21,928 bases of DNA from GCA-003244245 sp050700495 (GTDB lineage Bacteria; Actinomycetota; Actinomycetes; Mycobacteriales; Pseudonocardiaceae): contig JBOHHF010000083.1 of the NCBI GenBank assembly GCA_050700495.1, positions 1-21,928 of the forward strand. Direction: 5' to 3'. Below, in pieces: positions 1-9,225 of the stretch. Position numbers and translations under genes: made by a program. The notes beneath the pieces were generated by a model that was given only the letters and a program-made list of their open reading frames with translations, ran no database searches and had not been told where the DNA came from. The stretch's first letter is position 1; the number at the start of each line of letters is the position of its first letter.

Positions 1-1
1 C

Positions 2-1739
<1,738 letters not shown>

Positions 1740-1753
<14 letters not shown>

Positions 1754-1973
1754 CTGCGCGCTCGGGTGCGCCTTCCTTGCCGTCGCGCCGCCTCTGCTGC
1801 ACAGCCTGTTCTTCCATGACGTAGCCGGTCACGTAGTGGCCGATGGAAATGATCGCGCGTAGTGCCTGGATCAGCTGTTGCTGTCCGCGCGTCTGCTGCG
1901 CCGCGCGCCGCCAACAGCCGTTCGCGGTGGGCGTACCTGATTCGCTCGACTTGCAACGCTTGTAATGCTGTAA
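1740..1973 (-). pseudogene. C-terminal remnant of a TetR-family repressor
   Basis: A minus-strand frame is open from a stop at 1973 to a TGA at 1742-1740, with no start codon or DNA-binding domain. Its second half reads ALRAIISIGHYVTGYVMEEQ, then AVQQRRRDG. This closely resembles the ligand-binding C-terminal domain (TetR_C class) of tetracycline-type repressors, where the ...AL.AI..IGHYV.GYV.EEQA block forms the dimer interface. The rest of the protein, about 130 residues including the HTH, is gone: the upstream DNA is now the promoter region and first codons of the plus-strand gene at 2009. I read this as the decayed tail of a deleted regulator. The identification rests on about 30 residues recognised by eye. 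Confidence 0.6.
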
Positions 1974-2008
1974 TTACTTCAGGACAAAGTGGGTGAAAGG
2001 AAGACGCC

Positions 2009-2596
2009 ATGGTGGGACGCGGACGACCGCACGGGATGCGCTCCGGTGGCCGGTGGCACGGGCGTGGTGGCTGGCAGCAGGCGGACCTGCCACCGGCCGA
2101 TGATTCCAAGGCCTGGTTCGGCGGGCGGTTGCCCGACGGCTGGTTCACCGGTGAGGTCGACGTCACCGCCGACCGCGAGGAGATCGTCGTGGTCGGGGAA
2201 CTGCCCGCGCTGGGCGAGGAGTTCACCGACGATGCCGAGCGGGCTGCAGCTGAGATCGGTCGGATCAGCCGGTTCCGGGAGGACACCCGCGACGAGCGGA
2301 TCGAGATCGCCCGGCAGGCCGAGCATCGCTACCGGCGCAAGGTGGCGTGGGGTGCCCGGCTGGGTAGCACCGAGGAGATGTTCACGGCACTGTCGGTGCC
2401 GGTGATGACCCGGCTGCGACAGCCGGAGCGCCTCGTGCTCGACACCCTGGTCGATGCCGGGGTGGCCCGGTCCCGGTCCGAGGCGCTGGCGTGGGCGGTG
2501 CGTCTCGTTGGTGAGCATGCCCAGGAGTGGCTCGGTGAGCTCAAGCAGGCCATGGCCACCGTCGACGACCTGCGTGCCCGCGGCCCCGAGCTCTAG
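2009..2596 (+). CDS. conserved hypothetical protein upstream of the Z-prenyl synthase
   Basis: 195 aa from ATG 2009, chosen because an AAAGGAAG ribosome-binding site (1996-2003) sits just upstream and the reading frame keeps GC-rich third positions throughout. I do not recognise a named family. The first 25 residues are Gly/Arg/Trp rich and probably disordered. A short beta-like stretch follows (GEVDVTADREEIVVVGELP), then a charged, helical middle (about 70-115). The C-terminal third (about 140-185: LDTLVDAGVARSRSEALAWAVRLVGEHAQEWL) looks like a ribbon-helix-helix or similar small helical fold, as in CopG/Arc-type proteins. There are no membrane segments or signal peptide. It ends 57 bases before the prenyl synthase and may be co-transcribed with it. 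A DNA-binding role is only a guess. Confidence 0.8.
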   Translation: MVGRGRPHGMRSGGRWHGRGGWQQADLPPADDSKAWFGGRLPDGWFTGEVDVTADREEIVVVGELPALGEEFTDDAERAAAEIGRISRFREDTRDERIEIARQAEHRYRRKVAWGARLGSTEEMFTALSVPVMTRLRQPERLVLDTLVDAGVARSRSEALAWAVRLVGEHAQEWLGELKQAMATVDDLRARGPEL

Positions 2597-2638
2597 CGGC
2601 GGTGGTGACGTTGGTGCCGACGCGCGTGGCGCCGGGCG

Positions 2639-2644
2639 TAGCCT
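2639..2644 (+). promoter_or_regulatory. candidate -10 of a leaderless promoter for the prenyl synthase
   Basis: TAGCCT fits the actinobacterial TANNNT -10 and ends 9 bases before GTG 2654. No Shine-Dalgarno-like purine run precedes that GTG, so transcription may start at or next to the start codon. No convincing -35 is seen. Confidence 0.35.
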
Positions 2645-2653
2645 TCCCGACTT

Positions 2654-3424
2654 GTGAGGCTGCGCGACCTCGTCTATGCCGTCTACGAGCGCAGGCTGTT
2701 ACGCCAGCTCGGCACCGCCAACCGCCCCCGCCACGTTGCGGTGATCGTGGACGGGAACCGGCGCTGGGCCAAGGAGGTCGGGTGCGTCGACGTCAGTGAC
2801 GGTCACCGGGTCGGTGCGGCCAAGCTGGTCGAGCTGCTCGGCTGGTGCCGGGAGACCGGTGTCGAGATCGCCACCTTCTGGCTGCTGTCGCCGGACAACC
2901 TGCGCAACCGGCCGCCCGACCAGCTGGAGCCGTTGCTGGGGATCATTGCCGATTTCGTCGACGAGCTGTGTGCTCCGGAGATGCCCTGGCGAGTGCGGGT
3001 CGTCGGTGCGCTTGACCTGTTAACGCCGGAAATGGCGCAGCGGCTGACCGGTGCGGCAGCCCGGACCCGGGATCGGCCGGGGCTGGCGGTGAACGTGGCG
3101 GTGGGCTACGGCGGTCGTCAGGAGATCGCCGACGCGTTGCGCAAACTGCTGCTCAAGCACGCCGAGGCCGGGACCACCATGGAGGAGCTCGCCGAGGTGC
3201 TCGACGTCGAGCAGATCGCCGAGCACCTCTACACCTCCGGACAGCCTGATCCCGACCTGGTGATCCGCACGTCGGGGGAGCAGCGGCTGTCGGGTTTCCT
3301 GCTCTGGCAGTCCGCGCATTCGGAGTTCTGGTTCTGCGACGCCTACTGGCCGGCCTTCCGGAAGGTGGACTTCCTGCGGGCCCTGCGCGACTTCGCCGCG
3401 CGGCACCGCCGGTTCGGCTCGTGA
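2654..3424 (+). CDS. uppS: short-chain Z-isoprenyl diphosphate synthase (UppS/Rv1086 family)
   Basis: 256 aa, GTG start. A cis-prenyltransferase condensing isopentenyl diphosphate onto allylic diphosphates for polyprenyl-phosphate carriers of cell-wall synthesis. Seen: the catalytic VIVDGNRRWA block (Asp33), NVAVGYGGRQEIADA (about 147-161) and the product-pocket/substrate block RTSGEQRLSGFLLWQSA (205-221). The LLSPDNL segment and overall layout match M. tuberculosis Rv1086, which makes (2Z,6E)-farnesyl diphosphate, better than long-chain UppS enzymes. The product is therefore inferred to be short (Z,E-FPP), and the uppS symbol is used only in the broad sense. 256 aa is normal for the family. 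The start lacks a ribosome-binding site and looks leaderless. The stop codon lies inside a 23-bp-arm palindrome. Confidence 0.93.
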   Translation: MRLRDLVYAVYERRLLRQLGTANRPRHVAVIVDGNRRWAKEVGCVDVSDGHRVGAAKLVELLGWCRETGVEIATFWLLSPDNLRNRPPDQLEPLLGIIADFVDELCAPEMPWRVRVVGALDLLTPEMAQRLTGAAARTRDRPGLAVNVAVGYGGRQEIADALRKLLLKHAEAGTTMEELAEVLDVEQIAEHLYTSGQPDPDLVIRTSGEQRLSGFLLWQSAHSEFWFCDAYWPAFRKVDFLRALRDFAARHRRFGS

Positions 3425-3464
3425 GTGCGTAACAGTGTTCTAACACTGTTACGCACTCACGAGC
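3417..3464. terminator. perfect 23-bp-arm palindrome at the prenyl synthase stop codon
   Basis: Bases 3417-3439 are exactly complementary to 3442-3464, with only CT between. The inner part contains GTAACAGTGTT / AACACTGTTAC. As RNA this would be an exceptionally stable hairpin, consistent with a terminator for the prenyl synthase; the stop codon TGA (3422-3424) is in the left arm. A U-rich tract does not directly follow (TTATTCT). The right arm ends one base before the likely -10 of the next gene, so the same DNA could also be an operator; AACACTGTTA-type palindromes are common TetR-family sites. Confidence 0.75.
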
Positions 3465-3465
3465 T

Positions 3466-3471
3466 TATTCT
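3466..3471 (+). promoter_or_regulatory. candidate -10 of a leaderless promoter for the DUF885 gene
   Basis: TATTCT matches TANNNT and ends 7 bases before ATG 3479, the spacing expected when transcription begins at the A of the start codon. There is no ribosome-binding site before the ATG. The corresponding -35 region would fall inside the palindrome. Confidence 0.5.
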
Positions 3472-3478
3472 CGTGGCC

Positions 3479-4705
3479 ATGAACAGCAGCGCCACCGATG
3501 TGATCCGCGAGTACTTGCTGCTTGGCCTGCGGTTCGACCGCTTGGTCGAAGGCTTCGTCGACGCCTACACCGGCGATCCGGCGTTGCGCCGCCAGGTGGA
3601 CAACGAGTCCCGGCCGGATCCGGCGACGTTGGCCCGCCGAGCGGCCCAGCTGCGAGCCGAGTTACCGGCTGCCGGTTTGCCTGAGCCGCGGGCTTGCTTC
3701 CTCGACGCCCACCTGGCCGCGTTGGAGTGCAGCGGGCGCGTACTGGCCGGCGAGCAGGTCGGGTTCGTGGCTGAGGTGCAGGCATACTTCGACGTCCTCA
3801 TCGAGCCTGGTGACCAGGACGTCTACCGCCAGGTACATGCCGAGATCGACCGGCTGCTGCCGGGCGCGGAGCCTTTGGTGCAGCGGTTGGCTGCGCACCG
3901 GGCCCGCGACGAGATCCCGCCGCAACGGCTGGAACCCGCCGTGCATGCCCTGTCCAGCGCACTACGGGACCGGGTACGCAGCAGTGTCGGGCTGCCCGCG
4001 CAGGAGTCCGTGCAGTACGAGGTGGTCACCGACAAGCCGTGGAGCGGGTTCAACTACTACCTCGGTGACTTCCGCTCCCGGGTGGCGATCAACGCGGATC
4101 TGGGGCATCGGATGGCCAACCTGCCGCACCTGGTCGCGCACGAGTCCTATCCCGGCCACCACACCGAGCACTGCCGTAAGGAGGCCGGCCTGGTACGGGC
4201 GCAGCGCCAGGACGAGCAGACGATCTTTCTGGTGAACACCCCGCAGTGCCTGATGGCCGAAGGGATGGCCGACCTCGGCCTGGGTGCGGCAGTCGGTCCG
4301 GGGTGGGGGCCGTGGGCCGCGGAGATCCTCGGCGACCTGCGGCTGCGGATGGACGGTGAGCTCGCCGAGCGTTTGGAGTCGGCTGCGGCGGGTCTGCTCG
4401 GGGTCCGCCAGGACGCCGCGCTCATGTTGCACGATCAAGGCGCCGATCCGGCTGACGTACTGGCTTACCTGCAGCGGTGGTTACTGATCACAGAATCGCG
4501 GGCCGGCCAGATGCTGCGGTTTCTGTCTGATCCGCTCTGGCGCGCCTACACCACCACCTATGTGGAGGGCTACCGGCTGCTGCGCACCTGGCTGGAGGCC
4601 CGCCCGCCGACCTCGACAACTCAGCAGTCGCTCAACCGGCGTTACCTGCGGCTGCTCGACGAGCCGCTAGTCCCGTCGGTGGTACGCGCTGAGCTGGCCG
4701 GGTGA
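3479..4705 (+). CDS. DUF885 family protein, putative metallopeptidase-like
   Basis: 408 aa from ATG 3479, chosen over the longer open frame from 3425 because the extra codons fall in the palindrome and a good leaderless -10 precedes this ATG. The DUF885 signature HESYPGHH is at about 221-228 and is followed by TEHCRKEAGL. A second conserved acidic block, LMAEGMADLGLG, could supply the third metal ligand. DUF885 proteins are related to zinc carboxypeptidases and are generally soluble, and no signal peptide is visible here. At 408 aa it is shorter than the common 550-600 aa members, mainly in the N-terminal half, yet the metal-site half is complete. The substrate is unknown. This gene has no counterpart that I recall between Rv1086 and phoH2 in M. 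tuberculosis. Confidence 0.88.
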   Translation: MNSSATDVIREYLLLGLRFDRLVEGFVDAYTGDPALRRQVDNESRPDPATLARRAAQLRAELPAAGLPEPRACFLDAHLAALECSGRVLAGEQVGFVAEVQAYFDVLIEPGDQDVYRQVHAEIDRLLPGAEPLVQRLAAHRARDEIPPQRLEPAVHALSSALRDRVRSSVGLPAQESVQYEVVTDKPWSGFNYYLGDFRSRVAINADLGHRMANLPHLVAHESYPGHHTEHCRKEAGLVRAQRQDEQTIFLVNTPQCLMAEGMADLGLGAAVGPGWGPWAAEILGDLRLRMDGELAERLESAAAGLLGVRQDAALMLHDQGADPADVLAYLQRWLLITESRAGQMLRFLSDPLWRAYTTTYVEGYRLLRTWLEARPPTSTTQQSLNRRYLRLLDEPLVPSVVRAELAG

Positions 4706-4900
4706 GGCTGCCCGGTCACGGAACCGACACGGGCGATTCACCTGCCTGAACATCTGCCCACGATGCCCCCGCACTAGTAGCGTGCGGAAGTGGCGGACGT
4801 GCCGGAGGCGTTGCGCCACGGGAGGCCCTGATCGTGGCTGCAGTCGATTGGGCGGATCAACCGCCCACGGCGAGCACGGGAGGGCCGGCACCTGGCCCTC

Positions 4901-5011
4901 GTGGTCGGCCCCACTGAGCCCACCCGGGCGCTGTGGGAACGATCAACCAGAGGCCGGCCGGCCCACCGAGTAGCGGGCGCGGGTGCCGCGCACGTCAGGG
5001 AGCTGCCGTGA
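4901..5011 (+). CDS. candidate PhoAT antitoxin, small ORF overlapping phoH2
   Basis: A 36-codon ORF from GTG 4901 whose TGA overlaps the GTG start of phoH2 by four bases (GTGA, 5008-5011). The product is basic and has no cysteines, starting MVGPTEPTRALWERSTRGR. In mycobacteria phoH2 is preceded by phoAT, a small, long-unannotated gene with a non-ATG start that is translationally coupled to phoH2 and forms a toxin-antitoxin pair with it. Position, size class, GTG start and GTGA overlap fit that arrangement, but I do not remember the PhoAT sequence well enough to claim homology. A GGGAGGG run at 4878-4884 is rather far from the GTG. The frame is open upstream to a TGA at 4829-4831, so a longer product from a rare start is possible. 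The 195 bases before it (4706-4900) hold nothing else I can support. Confidence 0.45.
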   Translation: MVGPTEPTRALWERSTRGRPAHRVAGAGAAHVRELP

Positions 5012-6342
5012 ATGCCTCTCGCTCGCCCGACTCCACCGCCCAGGGTATCCGCACCTATGTGCTGGACACGTCGGTCCTGCTGTCCGACCCTTGGGCATTC
5101 ATCCGGTTCGATGAGCACGAGGTGGTGCTTCCCCTCGTGGTCATCGGGGAATTGGAGGGCAAGCGGCACCACGCGGAACTGGGTTGGTTCGCTCGAGAAG
5201 CACTGCGCTTGCTGGACGATCTGCGGGTCGCTCACGGCCGGCTGGACGTGCCGGTCCCGATCGGCGAGCTCGGTGGCACCCTGCGCGTCGAGCTCAACCA
5301 CGCCGACCCGGCGGTGCTGCCGGCCGGGTTCCGTACCGAGACCAACGACTCCCGGATCCTGGCCTGCGCGCTGAATCTGGTTGCCGACGGTCGTGATGTC
5401 ACGCTGGTCACCAAGGACATGCCGCTACGGGTGAGGTCCGGCGCGGTCGGGTTGCCAGCCGACGAGTACCGCGCGCTGGACGTGGTGCCGTCCGGCTGGA
5501 CCGGGATGAGCGATGTCGGGGTCGGGCCTTCGGTGCTGGAGGAGCTTTACAAAGCGGGGACCGCCGATCTCACCGAGCACCCGGAGGTTGCTGATCTGCC
5601 ATGCCACACCGGTTTGCGGCTACTCGCCGGGACCGCGACGGCGCTGGGACGGATCACTGCGGACAAGCGCGTTCGGCTGGTCCGTGGGGACCGCGAGGTT
5701 TTCGGATTACGCGGCCGCTCGGCTGAGCAGCGGATCGCACTGGACCTGCTGCTCGACCCCAGCGTGGGCATCGTGTCGCTCGGTGGCCGGGCCGGGACCG
5801 GCAAGTCAGCGCTTGCGCTGTGCGCCGGTCTGGAGGCCGTGATGGAGCGCGGCGCACACCGTCGGGTCGTCGTCTTCCGCCCGCTCTATGCCGTCGGCGG
5901 TCAGGAGTTGGGTTACCTACCGGGCAGTGAGAACGAGAAGATGCAGCCTTGGGCGCAAGCGGTGTTCGACACCCTCGGGGCGGTCGCGTCGCAGGAGATC
6001 ATCGACGAGGTGATCGACCGCGGCATGCTCGAGGTGATGCCGTTGACCCACATCCGCGGCCGGTCCCTGCACGACAGCTTCGTGATCGTCGACGAGGCTC
6101 AGTCCCTGGAGCGCAACGTACTGCTCACGGTGCTGTCCCGGCTGGGCACCGGGTCGCGGGTGGTGCTGACCCACGACGTCGCGCAGCGGGACAACCTCCG
6201 GGTGGGCCGCCATGACGGGGTCGCCGCAGTGATCGAGAAACTGAAAGGGCACCCGCTGTTCGCCCACATCACCCTCGCCCGTTCGGAGCGCTCACCGATC
6301 GCAGCCCTGGTCACCGAAATGCTGGAGGATTACGCGCACTGA
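5008..6342 (+). CDS. phoH2: PhoH2: PIN-domain RNase fused to PhoH ATPase/helicase
   Basis: 444 aa from GTG 5008, preferred over an upstream GTG at 4933 because CAGGGAG (4996-5002) gives a ribosome-binding site and the protein then starts like mycobacterial PhoH2. An N-terminal PIN domain has YVLDTSVLLSDP (Asp20), a Glu in VIGELE (about 48), NDSRILACA (Asp114) and VTLVTKD (Asp137), the acidic residues expected for metal-dependent RNA cleavage. The C-terminal PhoH P-loop ATPase has GRAGTGKS (260-267) and Walker B FVIVDEAQ (358-365). Such proteins unwind and cleave RNA in an ATP-dependent way; the mycobacterial one is the toxin half of PhoAT-PhoH2. All active-site motifs are intact. A hairpin terminator follows at 6373-6417. 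Confidence 0.95.
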   Translation: MNASRSPDSTAQGIRTYVLDTSVLLSDPWAFIRFDEHEVVLPLVVIGELEGKRHHAELGWFAREALRLLDDLRVAHGRLDVPVPIGELGGTLRVELNHADPAVLPAGFRTETNDSRILACALNLVADGRDVTLVTKDMPLRVRSGAVGLPADEYRALDVVPSGWTGMSDVGVGPSVLEELYKAGTADLTEHPEVADLPCHTGLRLLAGTATALGRITADKRVRLVRGDREVFGLRGRSAEQRIALDLLLDPSVGIVSLGGRAGTGKSALALCAGLEAVMERGAHRRVVVFRPLYAVGGQELGYLPGSENEKMQPWAQAVFDTLGAVASQEIIDEVIDRGMLEVMPLTHIRGRSLHDSFVIVDEAQSLERNVLLTVLSRLGTGSRVVLTHDVAQRDNLRVGRHDGVAAVIEKLKGHPLFAHITLARSERSPIAALVTEMLEDYAH

Positions 6343-6372
6343 CTCCCCTCTGAGCCGTCTCCCCTTTGGGCC

Positions 6373-6417
6373 GCTCTTCAAGGGCTACCAACCCGCATAT
6401 GGGCTGCCTTGAAGAGC
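6373..6417. terminator. bidirectional hairpin between convergent phoH2 and the AfsR-type regulator
   Basis: GCTCTTCAAGG (6373-6383) pairs exactly with CCTTGAAGAGC (6407-6417); the loop contains a smaller CCC-GCATAT-GGG stem (6392-6403). It lies between the phoH2 stop (6342) and the convergent regulator and overlaps the last codons of the latter, so it can serve both strands. There is no long U tract, which is usual for actinobacterial terminators. Confidence 0.65.
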
Positions 6418-8970
6418 GACCAACCTCATGCCTGCGGCGGGTCCGGACGACACCCGAGCCCCGCTCCGAAGTGGTTCGCCGAACTGGTCGAGAGCGTCGA
6501 GTACCTGCTGGAAACAGCGCGTCGCCCTCTCGTAGCACTGTTGCAGGCGGTGCAGCGGGTGCACCGTGCCGAGCCGGCGCACCGTCGCGGCCTCACTGCG
6601 GCGGTCAGCCAACTCGCCCAGGTGGGTCAGGGCGTTTTCCAGGCGGGGTAACGTCTCATCGACGCGGCTGGCTCTGGGGACAGCGACAAGACGTCCGGTG
6701 GCCACCATGCGCCTAGTGGACATGGCCTGATCATGGCGGTCACCGGCGGCGCCGCACGCTGTGAGCGTCTGCTCGAAGCCTTCCAACGCCTCATCGAGGC
6801 GGTGCTGAAGCCGGGGTAGCTCGCCCAGGCCGTTGGTCGCCATTTCTTCCCGTCCGCCGCTGACCGCACGTCGGGCGCCGGCGAGCATGAGCTCGCAGAC
6901 CTGCCGCCAGTCGTCGTAGTACCCCTGGATGAGGAAGAATCTGGCGAGCCGGACTCCCAGCGCCCAGCCGAGCTGGTCCGATGTGACTGAGTAGGCTTGG
7001 TCGACGGCGCCGATCAGGGCCGCCCATTCGGCCTTGAACCAGCCGGCGGGATTGTTGATCACAGTACTGACAACCGAGCCGTCCGGTCGCCAGCAGGCAC
7101 TGGGCTCGAATGCCACGGCGGAGGCGGAACTGGCCACGCACCGTCCGGCCTCCTCGGCCAGGGTCAGCCAACCTCCGAATACCCGGTCCAACGCCGCGTG
7201 CCGGTCGGCTTCCGGCTCTTGGGCGGCGACCAGTTCCCGGGCGTAGGCGCGCAACAGATCGTGGAAGCGGTAACGCAACGCTCCGGTGACATCTCGCCCG
7301 GCCACCTCGAGCAGCTGCATATCGACCAGCGTGTCGACCAGCTCCTCGGCCGCGGTCTGCGGGATGTTGAGCAGCGCTGCGGTGACCCACGGGGTGAAGT
7401 CGCGGGTCTCGAGCAGTGCGAGCCTCCGGAAGGCGCGCCGGGCGGTCGCGTCCAGGCTGTCGTAGCTCAGCGCCAGACTTGCCCGCACCTCCAGATCTCC
7501 GAGCCTTAGGTTGTCAAGCCGATGCTGTTCGTCAGCCAGGTCAGCCTCGAGGCGATCCAACCGCCAGTGTGGCCGGGCGCCCAGCCGCGCTCCGGCGATC
7601 CGGACGGCCAAGGGTAGGAACCCGCACAACCGCACGATCTCCCTGGCTGCCGCCGGTTCCGCCGCCACCCGCAGCGGCCCGGCCACCCGGGCCAGTAGCT
7701 CGACAGCCTGGTCGGGTTCGAGAACGTCCAGATCGACCAGCCGGGTGCCGTTGAGGCCCGCCATCCGTGCCCGGCTGGTGACCAGCACTGCGCAACCGGG
7801 GGTGCCCGGCAAAAGCGGCCGCAGCTGAGCCTCGCATGCCGCGTTGTCCAGCACGATGAGCAGTCGCCGGTCGGCCAGCCGGCTGCGGTACAAGGCGGCG
7901 CGTTCCTCGACATCGTCAGGGATCGCCGTGTGGTCCACCCCGAGCGAACGCAGGAAACGAGCCAACACGTCCGCCGGTGCCAGCGGACGAGCCTGCACAC
8001 CACGGAGGTTCACGAACAGCTGCCCGTCGGGGTAGTGGGCCCTTAGCCGGTGCGCCGCGTGCATTGCGAGGGTCGTCTTTCCCACTCCAGCCTTGCCGGT
8101 GATCGCGACGAGCACAGCTGCGCGCCGATCCGATGCGACGGCGAGGTGCTGGATCGTGGCGAGCTGGGCCTTTCGCCCGGTGAAGTCGGTGATGTCGGCA
8201 GGTAGTTGCGCCGGGGTGATCGCCGGCGTCGTCGGGGTCTCCAGCACCGGGTCGCCGGTCAGGATCGCGTGCTCCAGACGTTGCAGCTCGTTACCGGGCT
8301 CCAGCCCGAGTTGTTCGACCAGGGCACCCCGGGTGCGGTGATAGACCTTTAGCGCCTCGGCTTGCCGGCCGGCCTGATACAGCGCGGTCATCAGCAACCC
8401 CTGCAGCCGTTCCCGCATCGGGTGACGGGCAGCCAGCTCGACGAGTTCCGGGATGATCGCATTGGCGTGACCGCAGGCCAGCTCGGCGGCGTACAGCTGA
8501 GCAAGGGCGGTCAGCCGACGCTCGGCCAGCCGGTCGGCCTCGGCACGCAGTAGCGGCAGGTCTGTGATGTCGCTGAAGGGTTCTCCGCGCCAGAGCCGCA
8601 GCGCGGCGCGCAGCAGCGCCACGGCGCGGGCCGGCTCTGCGGCGTCGGAACACTCGGTGAGCGCGGACTCGAATCGCTCGGCGTCAAGCTCACCAGGGTG
8701 CACCTGCAGCAGGTAACCGCTGTGCTCGAAGCGGATCCGTGCCGGATCGTCCAGGATGCTGCGCAACCGATGGACGTGCAACTGAAGCTTCTTGGTCGCG
8801 CGTGGGTCTCGCTGGCCGGCCCAGAGCGCATCCACCAGGACGTCCACCGGCACCGGCGTGTTCGCCCGCGTGAGCAGCATCCCGAGTAACGTGCGATGCA
8901 TCGGCGCGGACAACCGGGCCGGCTGCCCTCCGTGTCGTACCCGTAGCGGGCCGAGAACCTCGAAGTCCAT
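6385..8970 (-). CDS. AfsR/SARP-type regulator (wHTH-BTAD-NB-ARC), C-terminus eroded
   Basis: 861 aa from ATG 8970-8968, preceded by an AAGGGGGG ribosome-binding site. Domains: OmpR-like winged helix (1 to about 93), bacterial transcriptional activation domain (about 95-240), and an NB-ARC ATPase (about 262-560) with Walker A GKAGVGKTT (292-300), Walker B LLIVLDNA (about 370-377), sensor VLVTSRARM (about 395-403) and CGFLPLAVRIAGARL. A helical ARC2-like part follows, then weak TPRs to the end. Such proteins bind direct repeats at 11-bp spacing and recruit RNA polymerase, often to antibiotic genes, with ATP-dependent switching. The TPR tail looks short and irregular: after LDALDQFGEP the sequence loses TPR character, suggesting a frameshift or truncation. 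It is divergent from a secreted SH3-like gene and may control it. Confidence 0.9.
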   Translation of the reverse strand: MDFEVLGPLRVRHGGQPARLSAPMHRTLLGMLLTRANTPVPVDVLVDALWAGQRDPRATKKLQLHVHRLRSILDDPARIRFEHSGYLLQVHPGELDAERFESALTECSDAAEPARAVALLRAALRLWRGEPFSDITDLPLLRAEADRLAERRLTALAQLYAAELACGHANAIIPELVELAARHPMRERLQGLLMTALYQAGRQAEALKVYHRTRGALVEQLGLEPGNELQRLEHAILTGDPVLETPTTPAITPAQLPADITDFTGRKAQLATIQHLAVASDRRAAVLVAITGKAGVGKTTLAMHAAHRLRAHYPDGQLFVNLRGVQARPLAPADVLARFLRSLGVDHTAIPDDVEERAALYRSRLADRRLLIVLDNAACEAQLRPLLPGTPGCAVLVTSRARMAGLNGTRLVDLDVLEPDQAVELLARVAGPLRVAAEPAAAREIVRLCGFLPLAVRIAGARLGARPHWRLDRLEADLADEQHRLDNLRLGDLEVRASLALSYDSLDATARRAFRRLALLETRDFTPWVTAALLNIPQTAAEELVDTLVDMQLLEVAGRDVTGALRYRFHDLLRAYARELVAAQEPEADRHAALDRVFGGWLTLAEEAGRCVASSASAVAFEPSACWRPDGSVVSTVINNPAGWFKAEWAALIGAVDQAYSVTSDQLGWALGVRLARFFLIQGYYDDWRQVCELMLAGARRAVSGGREEMATNGLGELPRLQHRLDEALEGFEQTLTACGAAGDRHDQAMSTRRMVATGRLVAVPRASRVDETLPRLENALTHLGELADRRSEAATVRRLGTVHPLHRLQQCYERATRCFQQVLDALDQFGEPLRSGARVSSGPAAGMRLVALQGSPYAGW

Positions 8971-9011
8971 TCTTCGCCCCCCTTAGCCAGCCTGCGACCG
9001 AGTGTAGCCAC

Positions 9012-9032
9012 CCGGTGCCAGTTGGTAACCGG
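9012..9032. promoter_or_regulatory. weak inverted repeat in the regulator's upstream region
   Basis: CCGGT (9012-9016) and ACCGG (9028-9032) flank GCCAGTTGGTA, giving a partial dyad about 40-65 bases upstream of the AfsR-type start. It could be an operator but is too short to be convincing. The rest of the 305-base gene-free stretch 8971-9275 holds the direct repeats listed separately, a small CGCCGC/GCGGCG hairpin (9091-9106) and no ORF I would defend. Confidence 0.2.
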
Positions 9033-9129
9033 ACTTCCCTCGATCGGTGTGTACTTCAGACCCACAGGTCACACCCGTCCCGTCCGGTCACGCCGCGCAC
9101 GCGGCGGTCCACCGTCAGTGGGCGGCGGC

Positions 9130-9162
9130 AAGCGGCAGGAAAGCGGGAGGAAAGCGGCGCAA
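9130..9162 (+). promoter_or_regulatory. three direct repeats at 11-bp period, candidate SARP operator
   Basis: Units 9130-9140 AAGCGGCAGGA, 9141-9151 AAGCGGGAGGA and 9152-9162 AAGCGGCGCAA follow one another at exactly 11 bp. The first two differ by one base; the third shares the first seven bases with the first. SARP/AfsR proteins are known to bind heptameric direct repeats separated by 4 bp, one helical turn apart, just upstream of the -10. Here a TANNNT (TACCGT, 9165-9170) follows the last heptamer by 6 bases, on the side of the SH3-like gene. Confidence 0.5.
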
Positions 9163-9225
9163 CCTACCGTGGTCGCTACATCGCTAGCTCTCATGCCCAG
9201 GAGATGGTCCGAGCGGGGGACCTGG

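Noticed and set aside
4790..5011. A readthrough or selenocysteine reading of the in-frame TGA at 4829-4831 upstream of phoH2
   Set aside because: GTG 4790 gives 13 codons before the TGA, in the same frame as the PhoAT candidate, but nothing indicates recoding; chance is the simpler explanation.
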